From positions 1 to 40,772 of the forward strand of contig CAMDBU010000036.1 in the NCBI GenBank assembly GCA_945889495.1: a DNA stretch of 40,772 nt, given 5' to 3'. The number at the start of each line of letters is the position of its first letter. Position 1 is the first letter of the stretch. Shown here piece after piece: positions 1 to 7,542 of this stretch. The stretch comes from Syntrophobacter sp. SbD2. GTDB taxonomy: Bacteria; Desulfobacterota; Binatia; UBA9968. Both the position numbers and the translations under genes were made by a program. The notes below the pieces were generated by a model that made no database searches, was not told the DNA's origin, and saw only the letters and a program-made list of their open reading frames with translations.

Positions 1-1
1 G

Positions 2-127
2 CTGAAAGCGAAGGGTAAACTGTTCAAAGTCGCTCTCATCGCTTGCATGCGCAAGCTGCTCACGATTCTCAATTCTATGATCAAACATAAAACTTGTTGG
101 TCTGATACTTTTCTTCAGAAAGCTTGA
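2..127 (+). mobile_element. IS110-family transposase, C-terminal end (cut by window edge)
   Basis: The frame is open from the window edge to a TGA at 125-127 and encodes 41 residues. They include the segment KVALIACMRKLLTILNSMI, which closely resembles the conserved C-terminus of IS110-type (DEDD plus serine-motif) transposases. The catalytic part lies outside the window. The reading stops a few bases before the point where a DGPF/YCII gene resumes in mid-protein, so the element's right end should lie at about 128-140. IS110 elements usually lack terminal inverted repeats, and none is obvious here. Family assignment rests on this short tail only. Confidence 0.72.
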
Positions 128-139
128 CTTGCAAGACAG

Positions 140-367
140 TTGCTACAGACCGCGGCGACGGCGGTCATCGTGCGCGTGCGCGACGGCAAACCCATGGTTA
201 CCGACGGACCGTTTGTCGAGACCCGCGAGCAGATCGCCGGCTATTTTCTGATCGAAGCCAAAGATTTCAACGACGCGATCAATATCGCCGCTAAAGTTCC
301 AGGGGCGCGCATCGGACCGGTCGAAGTGCGGCCGTTGCTAGAGATCGACGGCCTGCCTAACGTTTAA
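140..367 (+). pseudogene. DGPF/YCII-domain protein, 5' part removed by IS110 insertion
   Basis: The 75 readable residues contain the family signature VTDGPFVETREQIAGYFLIEA and match the C-terminal two thirds of the intact paralogue at 1743-2135, starting near that protein's residue 47. The N-terminal part, which should begin with a KYMLLIY-type strand, is missing; the sequence just upstream belongs to an IS110 transposase. A TTG at 140 could start translation but has no ribosome binding site, so the fragment is probably dead. DGPF proteins are known to accompany ECF42-type sigma factor genes; none is in the window, but one could lie upstream of the insertion. Confidence 0.75.
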
Positions 368-381
368 TCGAAGGAGAAGTC

Positions 382-855
382 ATGCAAAAGATCACGCCAT
401 TTCTCTGGTTCGATAACAACGCGGAGGAAGCCGTCACTCACTACAGTGAGATCTTCAAGAACTCGCAGATCCATAAAATCGTCCGCTGTGGCGCTGGCGG
501 CCCCGGGCCCGAGGGTTCGGTGCTGACCATCGCCTTCGAGCTCGAAGGCCAGCATTTCATCGCCCTCAACGGCGGCCCGCTATCCACGTTTAACGAAGCG
601 ATATCGTTATCCGTGGACTGTAAGAGTCAGCAGGAAGTCGACGAGCTCTGGGAGAAGCTGTCCGAGGGCGGTGAGAAAAGTCGGTGCGGTTGGCTCAAGG
701 ATAAGTTCGGACTATCGTGGCAAGTCGTACCTTCAGTCTTGATCGAGATGTTACAAGATCAAGATGCCGAGAAAGCAAAACGAGTCATGGCGGCGATGAT
801 GCAGATGAGCAAGATCGACATCGCGACTCTGAAGCAAGCCTATAACGGCGATTAA
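382..855 (+). CDS. VOC-superfamily PhnB-like protein (3-demethylubiquinone methyltransferase-like domain)
   Basis: This 157-residue protein begins QKITPFLWFDNNAEEAVTHYSEIF, the usual opening of the PhnB-like '3-dmu-9_3-mt' branch of the vicinal oxygen chelate fold. A GLSWQVVP strand follows near residue 115 and a helical C-terminus (VMAAMMQMSKIDIATLKQAY) completes the usual family length. The Pfam name is historical, and members are not shown to be methyltransferases. The start is supported by AAGGAGAAG eight bases upstream. It lies 14 bp after the interrupted DGPF gene and 22 bp before DUF1428, so it is probably part of the same small-protein operon. Its substrate is unknown. Confidence 0.85.
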   Translation: MQKITPFLWFDNNAEEAVTHYSEIFKNSQIHKIVRCGAGGPGPEGSVLTIAFELEGQHFIALNGGPLSTFNEAISLSVDCKSQQEVDELWEKLSEGGEKSRCGWLKDKFGLSWQVVPSVLIEMLQDQDAEKAKRVMAAMMQMSKIDIATLKQAYNGD

Positions 856-877
856 ACTATACCAAAGGAGATTTCCC

Positions 878-1237
878 ATGTACTACGTCGATGGATTTGT
901 CATACCCTTGCCGAAGAAAAATATCGCCGCCTACCGGCGCATGGCTAAGACCGCTGGCAAAGTCTGGCGCGACCATGGCGCCCTGGAGTATGTCGAGTGC
1001 ATCGCTGACGACGTCAAACCGGGCAAGCACACGTCGTTTCCCCAGAGCGTCAAACTCAAAGCCGGTGAGATCGTGATTTTTTCATATATCGTCTTCAAGT
1101 CGCGCGCCCATCGCGACCGGGTCAATGCCAAGGTCATGAAAGACCCGCGCCTGGCCAAGATGATGAACCCAAAGGCGATGCCATTTGACGGCAAGCGCAT
1201 GTTCTTTGGCGGCTTCAAAAGCATCGTTGAATTGTAA
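878..1237 (+). CDS. DUF1428 family protein (YbaA-like)
   Basis: The 119-residue protein matches the DUF1428 pattern across its length: MYYVDGFVIPLPKKN at the N-terminus, HGALEYVECIADDV in the middle, then KSRAHRDRVNAKVMKDPRL and MPFDGKRMFFGGF at the C-terminus. The family has a dimeric alpha-beta barrel (ferredoxin-like) fold and no established reaction. An AAAGGAG sequence precedes the ATG. It sits between two VOC proteins on the same strand with gaps of 22 and 12 bp, an arrangement often seen together with DGPF/YCII genes and ECF sigma factors. It is cytoplasmic, with no signal peptide. Confidence 0.88.
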   Translation: MYYVDGFVIPLPKKNIAAYRRMAKTAGKVWRDHGALEYVECIADDVKPGKHTSFPQSVKLKAGEIVIFSYIVFKSRAHRDRVNAKVMKDPRLAKMMNPKAMPFDGKRMFFGGFKSIVEL

Positions 1238-1249
1238 CGGAGTCAGACA

Positions 1250-1729
1250 ATGAAAACGAAAGTGAGACCGATTCCCCAAGGGTACCACGCGGTGACGCCG
1301 TACTTGAGTATCAAAGGGGCGGCCAGTGCCATCGCCTTCTACAAGAAAGTTTTCGCCGCCAAGGAAATCATGCGCATGCCGGCGCCCGGCGGCGCCATCG
1401 GCCATGCCGAAATCCAGATTGGCGATTCGCGCGTCATGCTCGCTGACGAGTATCCGGACTTGAACTTTCACGGTCCGAAAACCTTTGGCGGCACTTCGGT
1501 GCACATTCATCTCTACCTCCAAGACGTCGATAAGGTCGTCAAGAAGGCGGCCGCTGCCGGCGCCAAAGTGCTGCGGCCGGTGACCGATCAATTTTACGGC
1601 GACCGCAGCGGTTCGCTTGAAGACCCGTTCGGCCATGTTTGGCATGTGGCGACCCACAAAGAAGATATCCCGACAAAGGAATTGAAAAAGCGCGCCGCCG
1701 CGGTAGCCAAGTCGGCGCAGAAACACTAA
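1250..1729 (+). CDS. VOC family protein (PhnB/glyoxalase-like)
   Basis: The protein has 159 residues. The segment YHAVTPYLSIKGAASAIAFY, a central GHAEIQIGDSRVMLADE and a C-terminal GDRSGSLEDPFGHVWHVATH are hallmarks of the PhnB-type VOC fold, in which two beta-alpha-beta-beta-beta halves form one module. The C-terminal extension is basic and alanine-rich (KELKKRAAAVAKSAQ). The start follows an ACGGAG sequence. It is 12 bp after DUF1428 and 13 bp before the intact DGPF gene, so the four genes are likely co-transcribed. Members bind small molecules or fosfomycin-like ligands, but the ligand cannot be read from the sequence. Confidence 0.87.
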   Translation: MKTKVRPIPQGYHAVTPYLSIKGAASAIAFYKKVFAAKEIMRMPAPGGAIGHAEIQIGDSRVMLADEYPDLNFHGPKTFGGTSVHIHLYLQDVDKVVKKAAAAGAKVLRPVTDQFYGDRSGSLEDPFGHVWHVATHKEDIPTKELKKRAAAVAKSAQKH

Positions 1730-1742
1730 TCGCGGAGCGACC

Positions 1743-2135
1743 ATGAAATACATGCTGCTAATTTACCTGGACGAGAAAAGTCCGCTCAGCGAAGCCGAAC
1801 GGCAGGAATGTTACGTCGAGTCCACCCAGATCGCCCATGACCTTCATGCCGCCGGCAAATATCTTGGCGCCGATCCACTGCACCCGACGGCAATGGCGAC
1901 CAGCGTGCGCGTGCGCAATGGCAAACGGCTGGTCACCGACGGACCCTTCGCCGAGACCCGCGAGCAGTTGGGCGGCTATTTTCTCATCGACGCCAAGGAT
2001 CTCGACGACGCACTCGATGTCGCCGCGCGCATTCCCATGGCGCGTAAGGGCGGCGTAGTCGAAGTGCGGCCGGTGATTGAGCTTCCCGGGCTGCCGTTGG
2101 ATTCGTCTACGGAAAACAGAAAGGATAACTTATGA
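1743..2135 (+). CDS. DGPF/YCII-domain protein (intact copy)
   Basis: The protein has 130 residues, begins [14 protein letters not shown] and carries the diagnostic [21 protein letters not shown] near residues 60-80. These are features of the YCII/DGPF family, a dimeric alpha-beta barrel fold related to YciI. It is the undamaged paralogue of the fragment at 140-367, so the IS insertion need not have removed the function. A CGGAG precedes the ATG. Its last four bases overlap the start of the beta-propeller gene (ATGA), suggesting translational coupling. Known DGPF proteins are linked genetically to ECF42 sigma factors, with unknown chemistry. Confidence 0.88.
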   Translation: MKYMLLIYLDEKSPLSEAERQECYVESTQIAHDLHAAGKYLGADPLHPTAMATSVRVRNGKRLVTDGPFAETREQLGGYFLIDAKDLDDALDVAARIPMARKGGVVEVRPVIELPGLPLDSSTENRKDNL

Positions 2136-3310
2136 GCGGCGTAAGAGTATTGGTTGGCACGCGCAAGGGCGCATTTATTTTAACCTCAGACGGTCAGCGC
2201 AAAAAATGGGCGGTCGATGGACCGCATTTTGGCGGCTGGGAGCTGTACCACCTAAAAGGATCTCCCGTCGATCCCGATCGCATCTACGCGTCGCAATCGA
2301 GCAGCTGGTTCGGCCAGATCATCCAGCGCTCCAACGACGGCGGCAAGACTTGGGAAGTGCCGGGCGGGGAAAAGATCCCCGAGCCTTTGGACCCGCCGGG
2401 CGGCGTCAGCAACAAGTTCATCTATGATAGTTCCGCCGCAACCGGCGCGCCGCTGACCACGCACCAATGGTACGATGGCACGCCCCACCCATGGGAATTC
2501 AAACGCGTCTGGCATCTCGAACCGTCCTTGACCGACCCCGATGTGGTCTATGCCGGCGTCGAGGACGCCGCGCTGTTTCGCAGCGACGATGGCGCCAAGT
2601 CCTGGCAGGAAGTCGCCGGCCTGCGCGGCCATGGCACCGGCGCCCAGTGGCAGCCCGGCGCCGGCGGCCTATGCTTGCACACCATCATCCTCGATCCGAC
2701 CAACCCTCAGCGAATCGTCATCGCGATCTCAGCGGCCGGCGCTTTCCGTACCGACGATGGCGGCATGACATGGAAGCCGATCAACCGCGGTCTGCATTCC
2801 CAATACATTCCCGATCCCACCGCCGAGATCGGCCACTGTGTCCATCACATCGCCATGAGCCCGGCGCGACCTAACGTGCTGTTCATGCAAAAGCATTGGG
2901 ACGTTCTGCGCAGCGACGACGGCGGCGACAATTGGCATGAGATCAGCGGCAACTTGCCGAGTGACTTCGGCTTCGTCGTCGATGTCCATGCCCATGAACC
3001 GGAGACGATCTACGTGGTGCCAATCAAGAGCGACTCGGAGCATTTTTCACCCGACGGCAAACTGCGCGTGTACCGCAGCCGCAACGGCGGCAACCAATGG
3101 CAAGCGCTCACCAAAGGGCTGCCGCAGAAGGATTGCTACGTCAACGTGCTGCGCGACGCCATGGCGGTCGATTCCCTCGACCAATGCGGCGTTTATTTTG
3201 GCACCACCGGCGGGCAGGTCTACGCCTCGGCCGATGGCGGCGATAGTTGGTCGGCCATCGTGCGCGACTTGCCGGCGGTGGTCTCGGTGGAAGTGCAGAC
3301 CCTGCGATGA
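2132..3310 (+). CDS. Asp-box (BNR) repeat beta-propeller protein, VPS10/sortilin-like
   Basis: This 392-residue protein carries at least six Asp-box motifs: [49 protein letters not shown] and [10 protein letters not shown]. Such motifs form the turns of a six- or seven-bladed propeller, as in sialidase-like and VPS10-type proteins. The sialidase arginine triad is not evident, so calling it a sialidase would be unsafe. There is no signal peptide, so it is probably cytoplasmic. It overlaps the upstream DGPF gene by ATGA and the downstream MoaD/ThiS-like gene in the same way, forming a tightly coupled trio. Its ligand is unknown. Confidence 0.85.
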   Translation: MSGVRVLVGTRKGAFILTSDGQRKKWAVDGPHFGGWELYHLKGSPVDPDRIYASQSSSWFGQIIQRSNDGGKTWEVPGGEKIPEPLDPPGGVSNKFIYDSSAATGAPLTTHQWYDGTPHPWEFKRVWHLEPSLTDPDVVYAGVEDAALFRSDDGAKSWQEVAGLRGHGTGAQWQPGAGGLCLHTIILDPTNPQRIVIAISAAGAFRTDDGGMTWKPINRGLHSQYIPDPTAEIGHCVHHIAMSPARPNVLFMQKHWDVLRSDDGGDNWHEISGNLPSDFGFVVDVHAHEPETIYVVPIKSDSEHFSPDGKLRVYRSRNGGNQWQALTKGLPQKDCYVNVLRDAMAVDSLDQCGVYFGTTGGQVYASADGGDSWSAIVRDLPAVVSVEVQTLR

Positions 3311-3603
3311 TTCGCGTCACCCTGCCGGCGCATCTGCGCAAGCTCGCCCAACTGGACGGCGAGGTCGAGCTGCGACTCGAAGGCACAGTCACGCTCGCCG
3401 CGGCCCTCGACGCGTTGGAAGCGCGCTACCCAACACTGCGCGGCACCATTCGCGAACATGAAACCAAGAAACGGCGCCCCTTCGTGCGCTTCTTTGTCTG
3501 CGGCCAGGATTGGTCTCACGAGCCGCAGGATAAGTTGCTGCCCGATGGAGTTGCGACCGGCAAAGAGCCGTTGATCATCCTCGGCGCTATCGCCGGCGGT
3601 TGA
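3307..3603 (+). CDS. MoaD/ThiS-family ubiquitin-like protein
   Basis: The start is the ATG at 3307, which overlaps the stop of the propeller gene, giving 98 residues. The protein has a beta-grasp pattern ([35 protein letters not shown]) and ends in Gly-Gly. That C-terminus is the one adenylated and thiocarboxylated in MoaD, ThiS and related sulfur carriers. No E1-like MoeB/ThiF partner or MoaE is in the window, so the pathway is unknown. It is repeatedly seen beside propeller proteins of this type, which suggests a shared job, but that is inference from context. Confidence 0.8.
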   Translation: MIRVTLPAHLRKLAQLDGEVELRLEGTVTLAAALDALEARYPTLRGTIREHETKKRRPFVRFFVCGQDWSHEPQDKLLPDGVATGKEPLIILGAIAGG

Positions 3604-3656
3604 AGCTGTGCTATAGCAATCGTCGCGATTAAATCATCAACGAAAGAGTCGTTATC

Positions 3657-4196
3657 ATGATCAAGAAAATCTTCATCGCTCTAGCAGCGATCGTCGCCCT
3701 ATTCATCATCATCGTCGCCCTGCAACCAGCCGACTTTCGCATCTCGCGCTCGACCACCATCGCCACTCCAGCACAAATCGTCTTTGCCCAGGTTTATGAT
3801 TTCCACAAATGGGAGGCCTGGTCGCCCTGGGCGAAACTCGATCCGAGCATGAAAACAACCTACAGCGGTGCGCCGGCCGGCGTCGGCGCGGTATACGCCT
3901 GGTCCGGCAACGATAAGGTCGGCGAAGGACGCATGACCTTGAGCGAAACCCGCCCCAACGAGCTGATCGTCATCAACCTTGAATTCATCAAGCCATTTAC
4001 CGCCAACAACACCACCGAGTTCGTCTTCAAGCCCGAAGCCGACAAAACCCAGGTTACTTGGAACATGTCAGGGAAAAACAATTTCATGAGCAAAGCCTTC
4101 GGCCTGTTCATGAACATGGACAAAATGGTCGGCGGCGATTTTGAAAAAAGGCTGGCGCAACTCAAATCAGTGGCTGAAGCGGCGGTGAAACAGTAG
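3657..4196 (+). CDS. SRPBCC (START/polyketide cyclase-like) protein with N-terminal membrane anchor
   Basis: The protein has 179 residues. Residues 4-22 form one hydrophobic segment (IFIALAAIVALFIIIVALQ) directly after a basic MIKK start, which would act as an uncleaved anchor or signal. The remainder is a helix-grip domain of the SRPBCC type, opening with FRISRSTTIATPAQIVFAQVYDFHKWEAWSPWAKLDP and closing with a long C-terminal helix (GGDFEKRLAQLKSVAEAA). Such domains bind hydrophobic ligands. DoxX follows 17 bp downstream, so the two membrane-associated proteins are probably co-expressed. No enzymatic residues can be assigned. Confidence 0.85.
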   Translation: MIKKIFIALAAIVALFIIIVALQPADFRISRSTTIATPAQIVFAQVYDFHKWEAWSPWAKLDPSMKTTYSGAPAGVGAVYAWSGNDKVGEGRMTLSETRPNELIVINLEFIKPFTANNTTEFVFKPEADKTQVTWNMSGKNNFMSKAFGLFMNMDKMVGGDFEKRLAQLKSVAEAAVKQ

Positions 4197-4213
4197 CCAG
4201 GAGGAATCGTGCC

Positions 4214-4585
4214 ATGAACATCGCGCTGTGGTCGATACAAGTTCTGCTGGCGGCTTTGTTTGCGTTTGCCGGCGGCATGAAGTTAATAACCCCGATCGAA
4301 GAAATGACCAAACAGATCGCGATGCCCGGATGGTTTTTACGATTTATCGGAGCCGCTGAGCTGCTCGGCGCCATCGGCTTGGTTTTTCCCTGGCTGCTAG
4401 GTATTTATCCAGTTCTAACACCGCTCGCCGCCGCCGGACTTACGATCATCATGATCGGCGCAATTGTTGTCACACTCCTGACGGGCGACGTCGTGACGGC
4501 ACTCATGCCATTGGTAACCGGGCTTCTCTTAGCCTTCGTAGCCTATGGTCGAAGACGCGACGCTATCGATCTAAACAAATCTTGA
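4214..4585 (+). CDS. DoxX family integral membrane protein
   Basis: The protein has 123 residues with four hydrophobic segments at about 4-22, 42-60, 68-90 and 95-112. The GGMKLITP segment after the first helix and the RFIGAAELLGAIGLVFP segment in the second are typical of DoxX-like small inner membrane proteins. It starts with an ATG preceded by AGGAGGAATCGTGCC. DoxX family members occur in sulfur, quinone and redox stress contexts, but the function of this subgroup is not established. It closes the + strand small-protein run; the next gene is convergent. Confidence 0.85.
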   Translation: MNIALWSIQVLLAALFAFAGGMKLITPIEEMTKQIAMPGWFLRFIGAAELLGAIGLVFPWLLGIYPVLTPLAAAGLTIIMIGAIVVTLLTGDVVTALMPLVTGLLLAFVAYGRRRDAIDLNKS

Positions 4586-4612
4586 GACCAATCCAGCTAG
4601 CAGGCAGCAAAC

Positions 4613-5452
4613 TCACGACATCCCTTCGGTGATGTACTGAATCACGTTGCCCGCCGGGTCGTCCATGTAGGTTCCAGCGGTGCCGCCGGCATGGCGTCCC
4701 TTGGCCTCTTCGCCGCGGTCACCGTTGGGAATGCCCAACGTGTCCAGTTGCGCCAGCGCATCGCGCCACTGCTGCGGCGCGACGTAAAAACCTAGATGGG
4801 GTCCGGGAATTTTCCGGCTCATCGGATACCCCTTGGGACCGAAAGCGGTTTCGGTGAGCAGCAAATATTGGCCGCTGCCCATGCGCATGCTCGCTTGCGA
4901 CCGATGGGATTTTGGCTCTTCGCCACGGCCAAGCAATTCGAAACCCAACACCGCTTGATAAAACTTGATCGATTCGTCCAACTTGGGCGCTTCCAATTCC
5001 AAATAGCCCACGCCAGTCAGCCGCTGCCCCGTCACCGGCGTGCTTTGGCCATCCACGCTCGGCACATAGATGGCAAAATTGTTGCCCGCCGGGTCGGCGA
5101 AAAACAGCGTCGTGACGGCGAACGGGTGGCTGTTTTTCTGCGGCCCTTCGAAGGTGATTTTCCAGCGCGCCAGAGCGTCGATCACCTCTTCGATGCCATG
5201 CTTGGTGGTGGTGAACGAGTAAGTCGGCGCACCGCGGGTGGCAATCGCTTGGCCGCGTTCGGTCTTTTGCAGATAGACGCCGATGCGCTTGCCGGCGATG
5301 TCCATGAAGGTATGCGGCCCGAGGCTCTGGGATTTGACGTTGAGACCGTTGCGCTTGACGATTTTGCCGCCGAACACGTCGACGTAAAAATCCTCGGCGA
5401 CGACAATATCGTTGACCGGCACGACGAAATGATCGAAACCTTGCACTAACAT
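4613..5452 (-). CDS. Two-domain VOC protein (ring-cleavage dioxygenase-like)
   Basis: I take the start at 5452 (MLVQGFDHFVVPVND) because GGAGG lies five bases before that ATG; a frame extension of ten codons upstream to 5482 has no such site. The 279-residue product has two VOC modules, residues 5-132 and 146-276, the layout of class I extradiol dioxygenases and glyoxalase-like proteins. The metal triad is incomplete: His8 and His219 are at ligand positions, but Tyr78, Tyr150 and Gln272 stand where His or Glu are common. Dioxygenase activity is therefore doubtful. It is divergent from the cysteine hydrolase at 5604, with about 150 bp between them. Confidence 0.82.
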   Translation of the reverse strand: MLVQGFDHFVVPVNDIVVAEDFYVDVFGGKIVKRNGLNVKSQSLGPHTFMDIAGKRIGVYLQKTERGQAIATRGAPTYSFTTTKHGIEEVIDALARWKITFEGPQKNSHPFAVTTLFFADPAGNNFAIYVPSVDGQSTPVTGQRLTGVGYLELEAPKLDESIKFYQAVLGFELLGRGEEPKSHRSQASMRMGSGQYLLLTETAFGPKGYPMSRKIPGPHLGFYVAPQQWRDALAQLDTLGIPNGDRGEEAKGRHAGGTAGTYMDDPAGNVIQYITEGMS

Positions 5453-5603
5453 GGGAGCCTCCAGGAAATAAGCGATTTTCATCCCCTATCAAGGATCGGC
5501 GGCAATTTCGAGTCGGCGCCGTGACTTCAGCGGCTAACTCCGCCTTGACAACCCAACAACGCTCCAGTTACATGAAGAGCGATAAATCTTGAGGAGGCTA
5601 ACC

Positions 5604-6305
5604 ATGACTGCCGATTTCGAAGATCACTGTTGGAAAGACATCGTCACTCCGGAAATTTTAACCACCTACAGCGCCTACCGGCGCGAAACCTTCATTGGCC
5701 AGCGGCCGGCGCTACTGGCCATCGATCTCTACAACCTCGCCTACCAAGGCGGCGCCAAAGAGCCCCATGAATTGATCGACACCTACAAGAGCTCCTGCGG
5801 CGTCTACGCCCATAACGCCATCAAGCCGACCCAAGAACTGTTCGCCCTGGCGCGCAGTCTTAAAATACCCGTCTTCTACACCACCACCGAGACGCGCAAA
5901 GAAGCCAAGCCCGAAGCGATCTACGCGACCAACCGCCAGCGGGTGAAGATCGATCCCGAAGCCTTCGAGATCAAGGAAGAGTTCAAACCCCAGCCCGGCG
6001 ACGTGGTAATCTTCAAGGAGCGCGCCAGCGGTTTCTTCGGCACGCCGTTGGTGGCGCACTTGACCCAGCTCGGCTGCGACAGCTTGATCGTCTGCGGCGA
6101 AAGCACCAGCGGCTGCGTGCGCGCCAGCTGCGTCGACGGCTACTCCCTCGGCTACCATGTCTCCATCGTCGAAGAATGCGTCTTCGACCGCAGCCAACTG
6201 TCGCATAAGGTCAACCTCTTCGACATGCATCACAAATACACCGATGTCATGAAGCTCGAAGAGGTGAAGGAAAAAATTCGCCAAGAGCGACCAAGACAGA
6301 AATAA
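5604..6305 (+). CDS. Isochorismatase-like cysteine hydrolase (N-carbamoylsarcosine amidase type)
   Basis: The chosen ATG at 5604 is preceded by GAGGAGGCTAACC, and the protein has 233 residues. The catalytic triad of the isochorismatase-like hydrolases is visible: Asp41 in LLAIDLYN, Lys138 in VVIFKERASGFFGT, and Cys171 in GESTSGCVRASCVDGY. The long N-terminal part before the first strand resembles N-carbamoylsarcosine amidase and maleamate amidohydrolase rather than true isochorismatases. The likely reaction is hydrolysis of an amide or carbamoyl group on a small molecule in the cytoplasm. An alpha/beta hydrolase follows 58 bp downstream, consistent with a short catabolic operon. Confidence 0.88.
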   Translation: MTADFEDHCWKDIVTPEILTTYSAYRRETFIGQRPALLAIDLYNLAYQGGAKEPHELIDTYKSSCGVYAHNAIKPTQELFALARSLKIPVFYTTTETRKEAKPEAIYATNRQRVKIDPEAFEIKEEFKPQPGDVVIFKERASGFFGTPLVAHLTQLGCDSLIVCGESTSGCVRASCVDGYSLGYHVSIVEECVFDRSQLSHKVNLFDMHHKYTDVMKLEEVKEKIRQERPRQK

Positions 6306-6363
6306 CCCGGTCTGTCGCTCAGTTTAACACCGTCGCATCAAGTCATCAGCGGAAACATCCACC

Positions 6364-7164
6364 ATGCCTTACAGTACATCCAACGGTTTAAAAATTTACT
6401 ACGAAGTCGCCGGCGAAGGCATGCCATTCATCATGGTCCATGCCAACCCCTTCGACCATAACTTGTGGATGTACCAGATCGCCCACTTCTCGACCCATTT
6501 CAAAGTCGTAGCTATCGACATCCGCGGCTACGGCCGCTCAGACAAGCCGGAAACGCCGTTCACTCTCAAGGACATGGCCGACGACGTCCTCGGCGTGTGC
6601 CGGGAATTGCATATATCCGAAGCGATCCTCGGCGGCGTCAGCGTCGGCTCGGGGATGGCGATCCTGTTGGGGCTCGATCATCCGGAACTTTTCAAGGCGA
6701 TCATTCTGGTCGGCGGCAGCAGCGGTCCCGGCGGCTCCATCGACGAGCGTATTCATGGCTATACTCAAGTTGGAATCGAGAAATATCACATTCAACATCT
6801 GCGCGAGTTGGTGGCGCCGGACTTCGCCAACTCCAAGTTGGGCAAGTATCTACTCAACACCTTCGTCGAGCGCGATCCCACGCTGTCGGGCGAATCCATC
6901 GGCCAAATCTTTCGCGCCCGCGGCGGCCTCGATATGACCCCAAGGCTGGCGACCATGAAAGTGCCGACTCTAGTGGTCAACGGCGAGTACGACAACTCGC
7001 TGGCCGGCGGTAAGAAGACCGCGTCCTTGATCCCCGGCGCCGTGCACCGCGTGCTGCCCAAAACCGGCCACGCCTGCAACATCGAAGACCCGGCGACCTT
7101 CGACGACTTCGTGATCGAGTTTCTGCGCGCGAATAAATTGATGCCTTCAGCTCCAAGCAGCTGA
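6364..7164 (+). CDS. Alpha/beta hydrolase
   Basis: This 266-residue alpha/beta hydrolase has its oxyanion-hole region at VHANPF (residues 25-30) and its nucleophile elbow at GVSVGS, giving Ser93. The acid is Asp210 in VVNGEYDNS and the base is His236 in PKTGHACNIED. The sequence DIRGYGRSDKPE near residue 52 is characteristic of the 3-oxoadipate enol-lactonase and haloalkane dehalogenase-like subfamily; a serine nucleophile argues for esterase, lactonase or C-C hydrolase activity. The substrate is unknown. It follows the cysteine hydrolase and has no signal peptide. Downstream lies a repeat-rich intergenic stretch. Confidence 0.88.
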   Translation: MPYSTSNGLKIYYEVAGEGMPFIMVHANPFDHNLWMYQIAHFSTHFKVVAIDIRGYGRSDKPETPFTLKDMADDVLGVCRELHISEAILGGVSVGSGMAILLGLDHPELFKAIILVGGSSGPGGSIDERIHGYTQVGIEKYHIQHLRELVAPDFANSKLGKYLLNTFVERDPTLSGESIGQIFRARGGLDMTPRLATMKVPTLVVNGEYDNSLAGGKKTASLIPGAVHRVLPKTGHACNIEDPATFDDFVIEFLRANKLMPSAPSS

Positions 7165-7169
7165 CGGTT

Positions 7170-7460
7170 TTCACCACGAAGACACGAAGGGCACGAAGGT
7201 TTCGGACAAATTCGCTTCCGGCCCTTGGATTCTTCGTGTCTCCTTCGAAAAGACATGTGTGCTGATGATCTGGGCAACGACAAGTCTCTCCGGTTTCGTC
7301 ATACCCGCGAAAGCGGGTATCCAGGTTAATTCGGTGCAGAACAAACCTGGATTCCCGCCTGCGCGGGAATGACGAACTAGATTAGCACTTCCTATGGAGA
7401 GAAAACCTCCATAGTCATTGTCTGTGGACGGACGTAAGCTCACGAACCCTTCGTGGTGAA
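7170..7460 (+). repeat. Outer inverted repeat of the CACGAAG family enclosing a REP pair
   Basis: The 12-base arm TTCACCACGAAG at 7170-7181 is repeated exactly in inverse orientation at 7449-7460. Further CACGAAG-type units follow the left arm up to 7199, and an inverted CTTCGTGTCTCCTTCG stands at 7232-7247. A different palindromic pair (7297-7374) sits inside. The stretch carries no gene. Confidence 0.75.
7297..7374 (+). repeat. Inverted pair of 31-nt REP-like palindromes (REPIN-like, no gene inside)
   Basis: The left unit is 7297-7327 and the right unit is 7344-7374, in opposite orientation with a 16-bp spacer. Each contains a perfect 8-bp stem with a 4-nt loop: ATACCCGC/GCGGGTAT on the left and ATTCCCGC/GCGGGAAT on the right. 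A CCAGGTT tail points inward in both. The stems differ by a compensatory A-T to T-A exchange. The same palindrome flanks the GIY-YIG gene at 30785-31075. Confidence 0.88.
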
Positions 7461-7542
7461 TGGAATTTCTCTCTCTCCTCGATGTACAGAACTGGAACCG
7501 ACATGCTATAGAAATTACCATTCTAGCCGACGAGGATCTCCC

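Noticed and set aside
2132-3310. Calling the Asp-box protein a sialidase or glycosyl hydrolase
   Set aside because: Asp-box repeats define the propeller only. The arginine triad and the Tyr/Glu nucleophile pair of sialidases are not evident, and there is no signal peptide.
4613-5452. Naming the two-domain VOC protein a catechol 2,3-dioxygenase
   Set aside because: The His-His-Glu metal triad is incomplete in both modules, so ring cleavage cannot be claimed.
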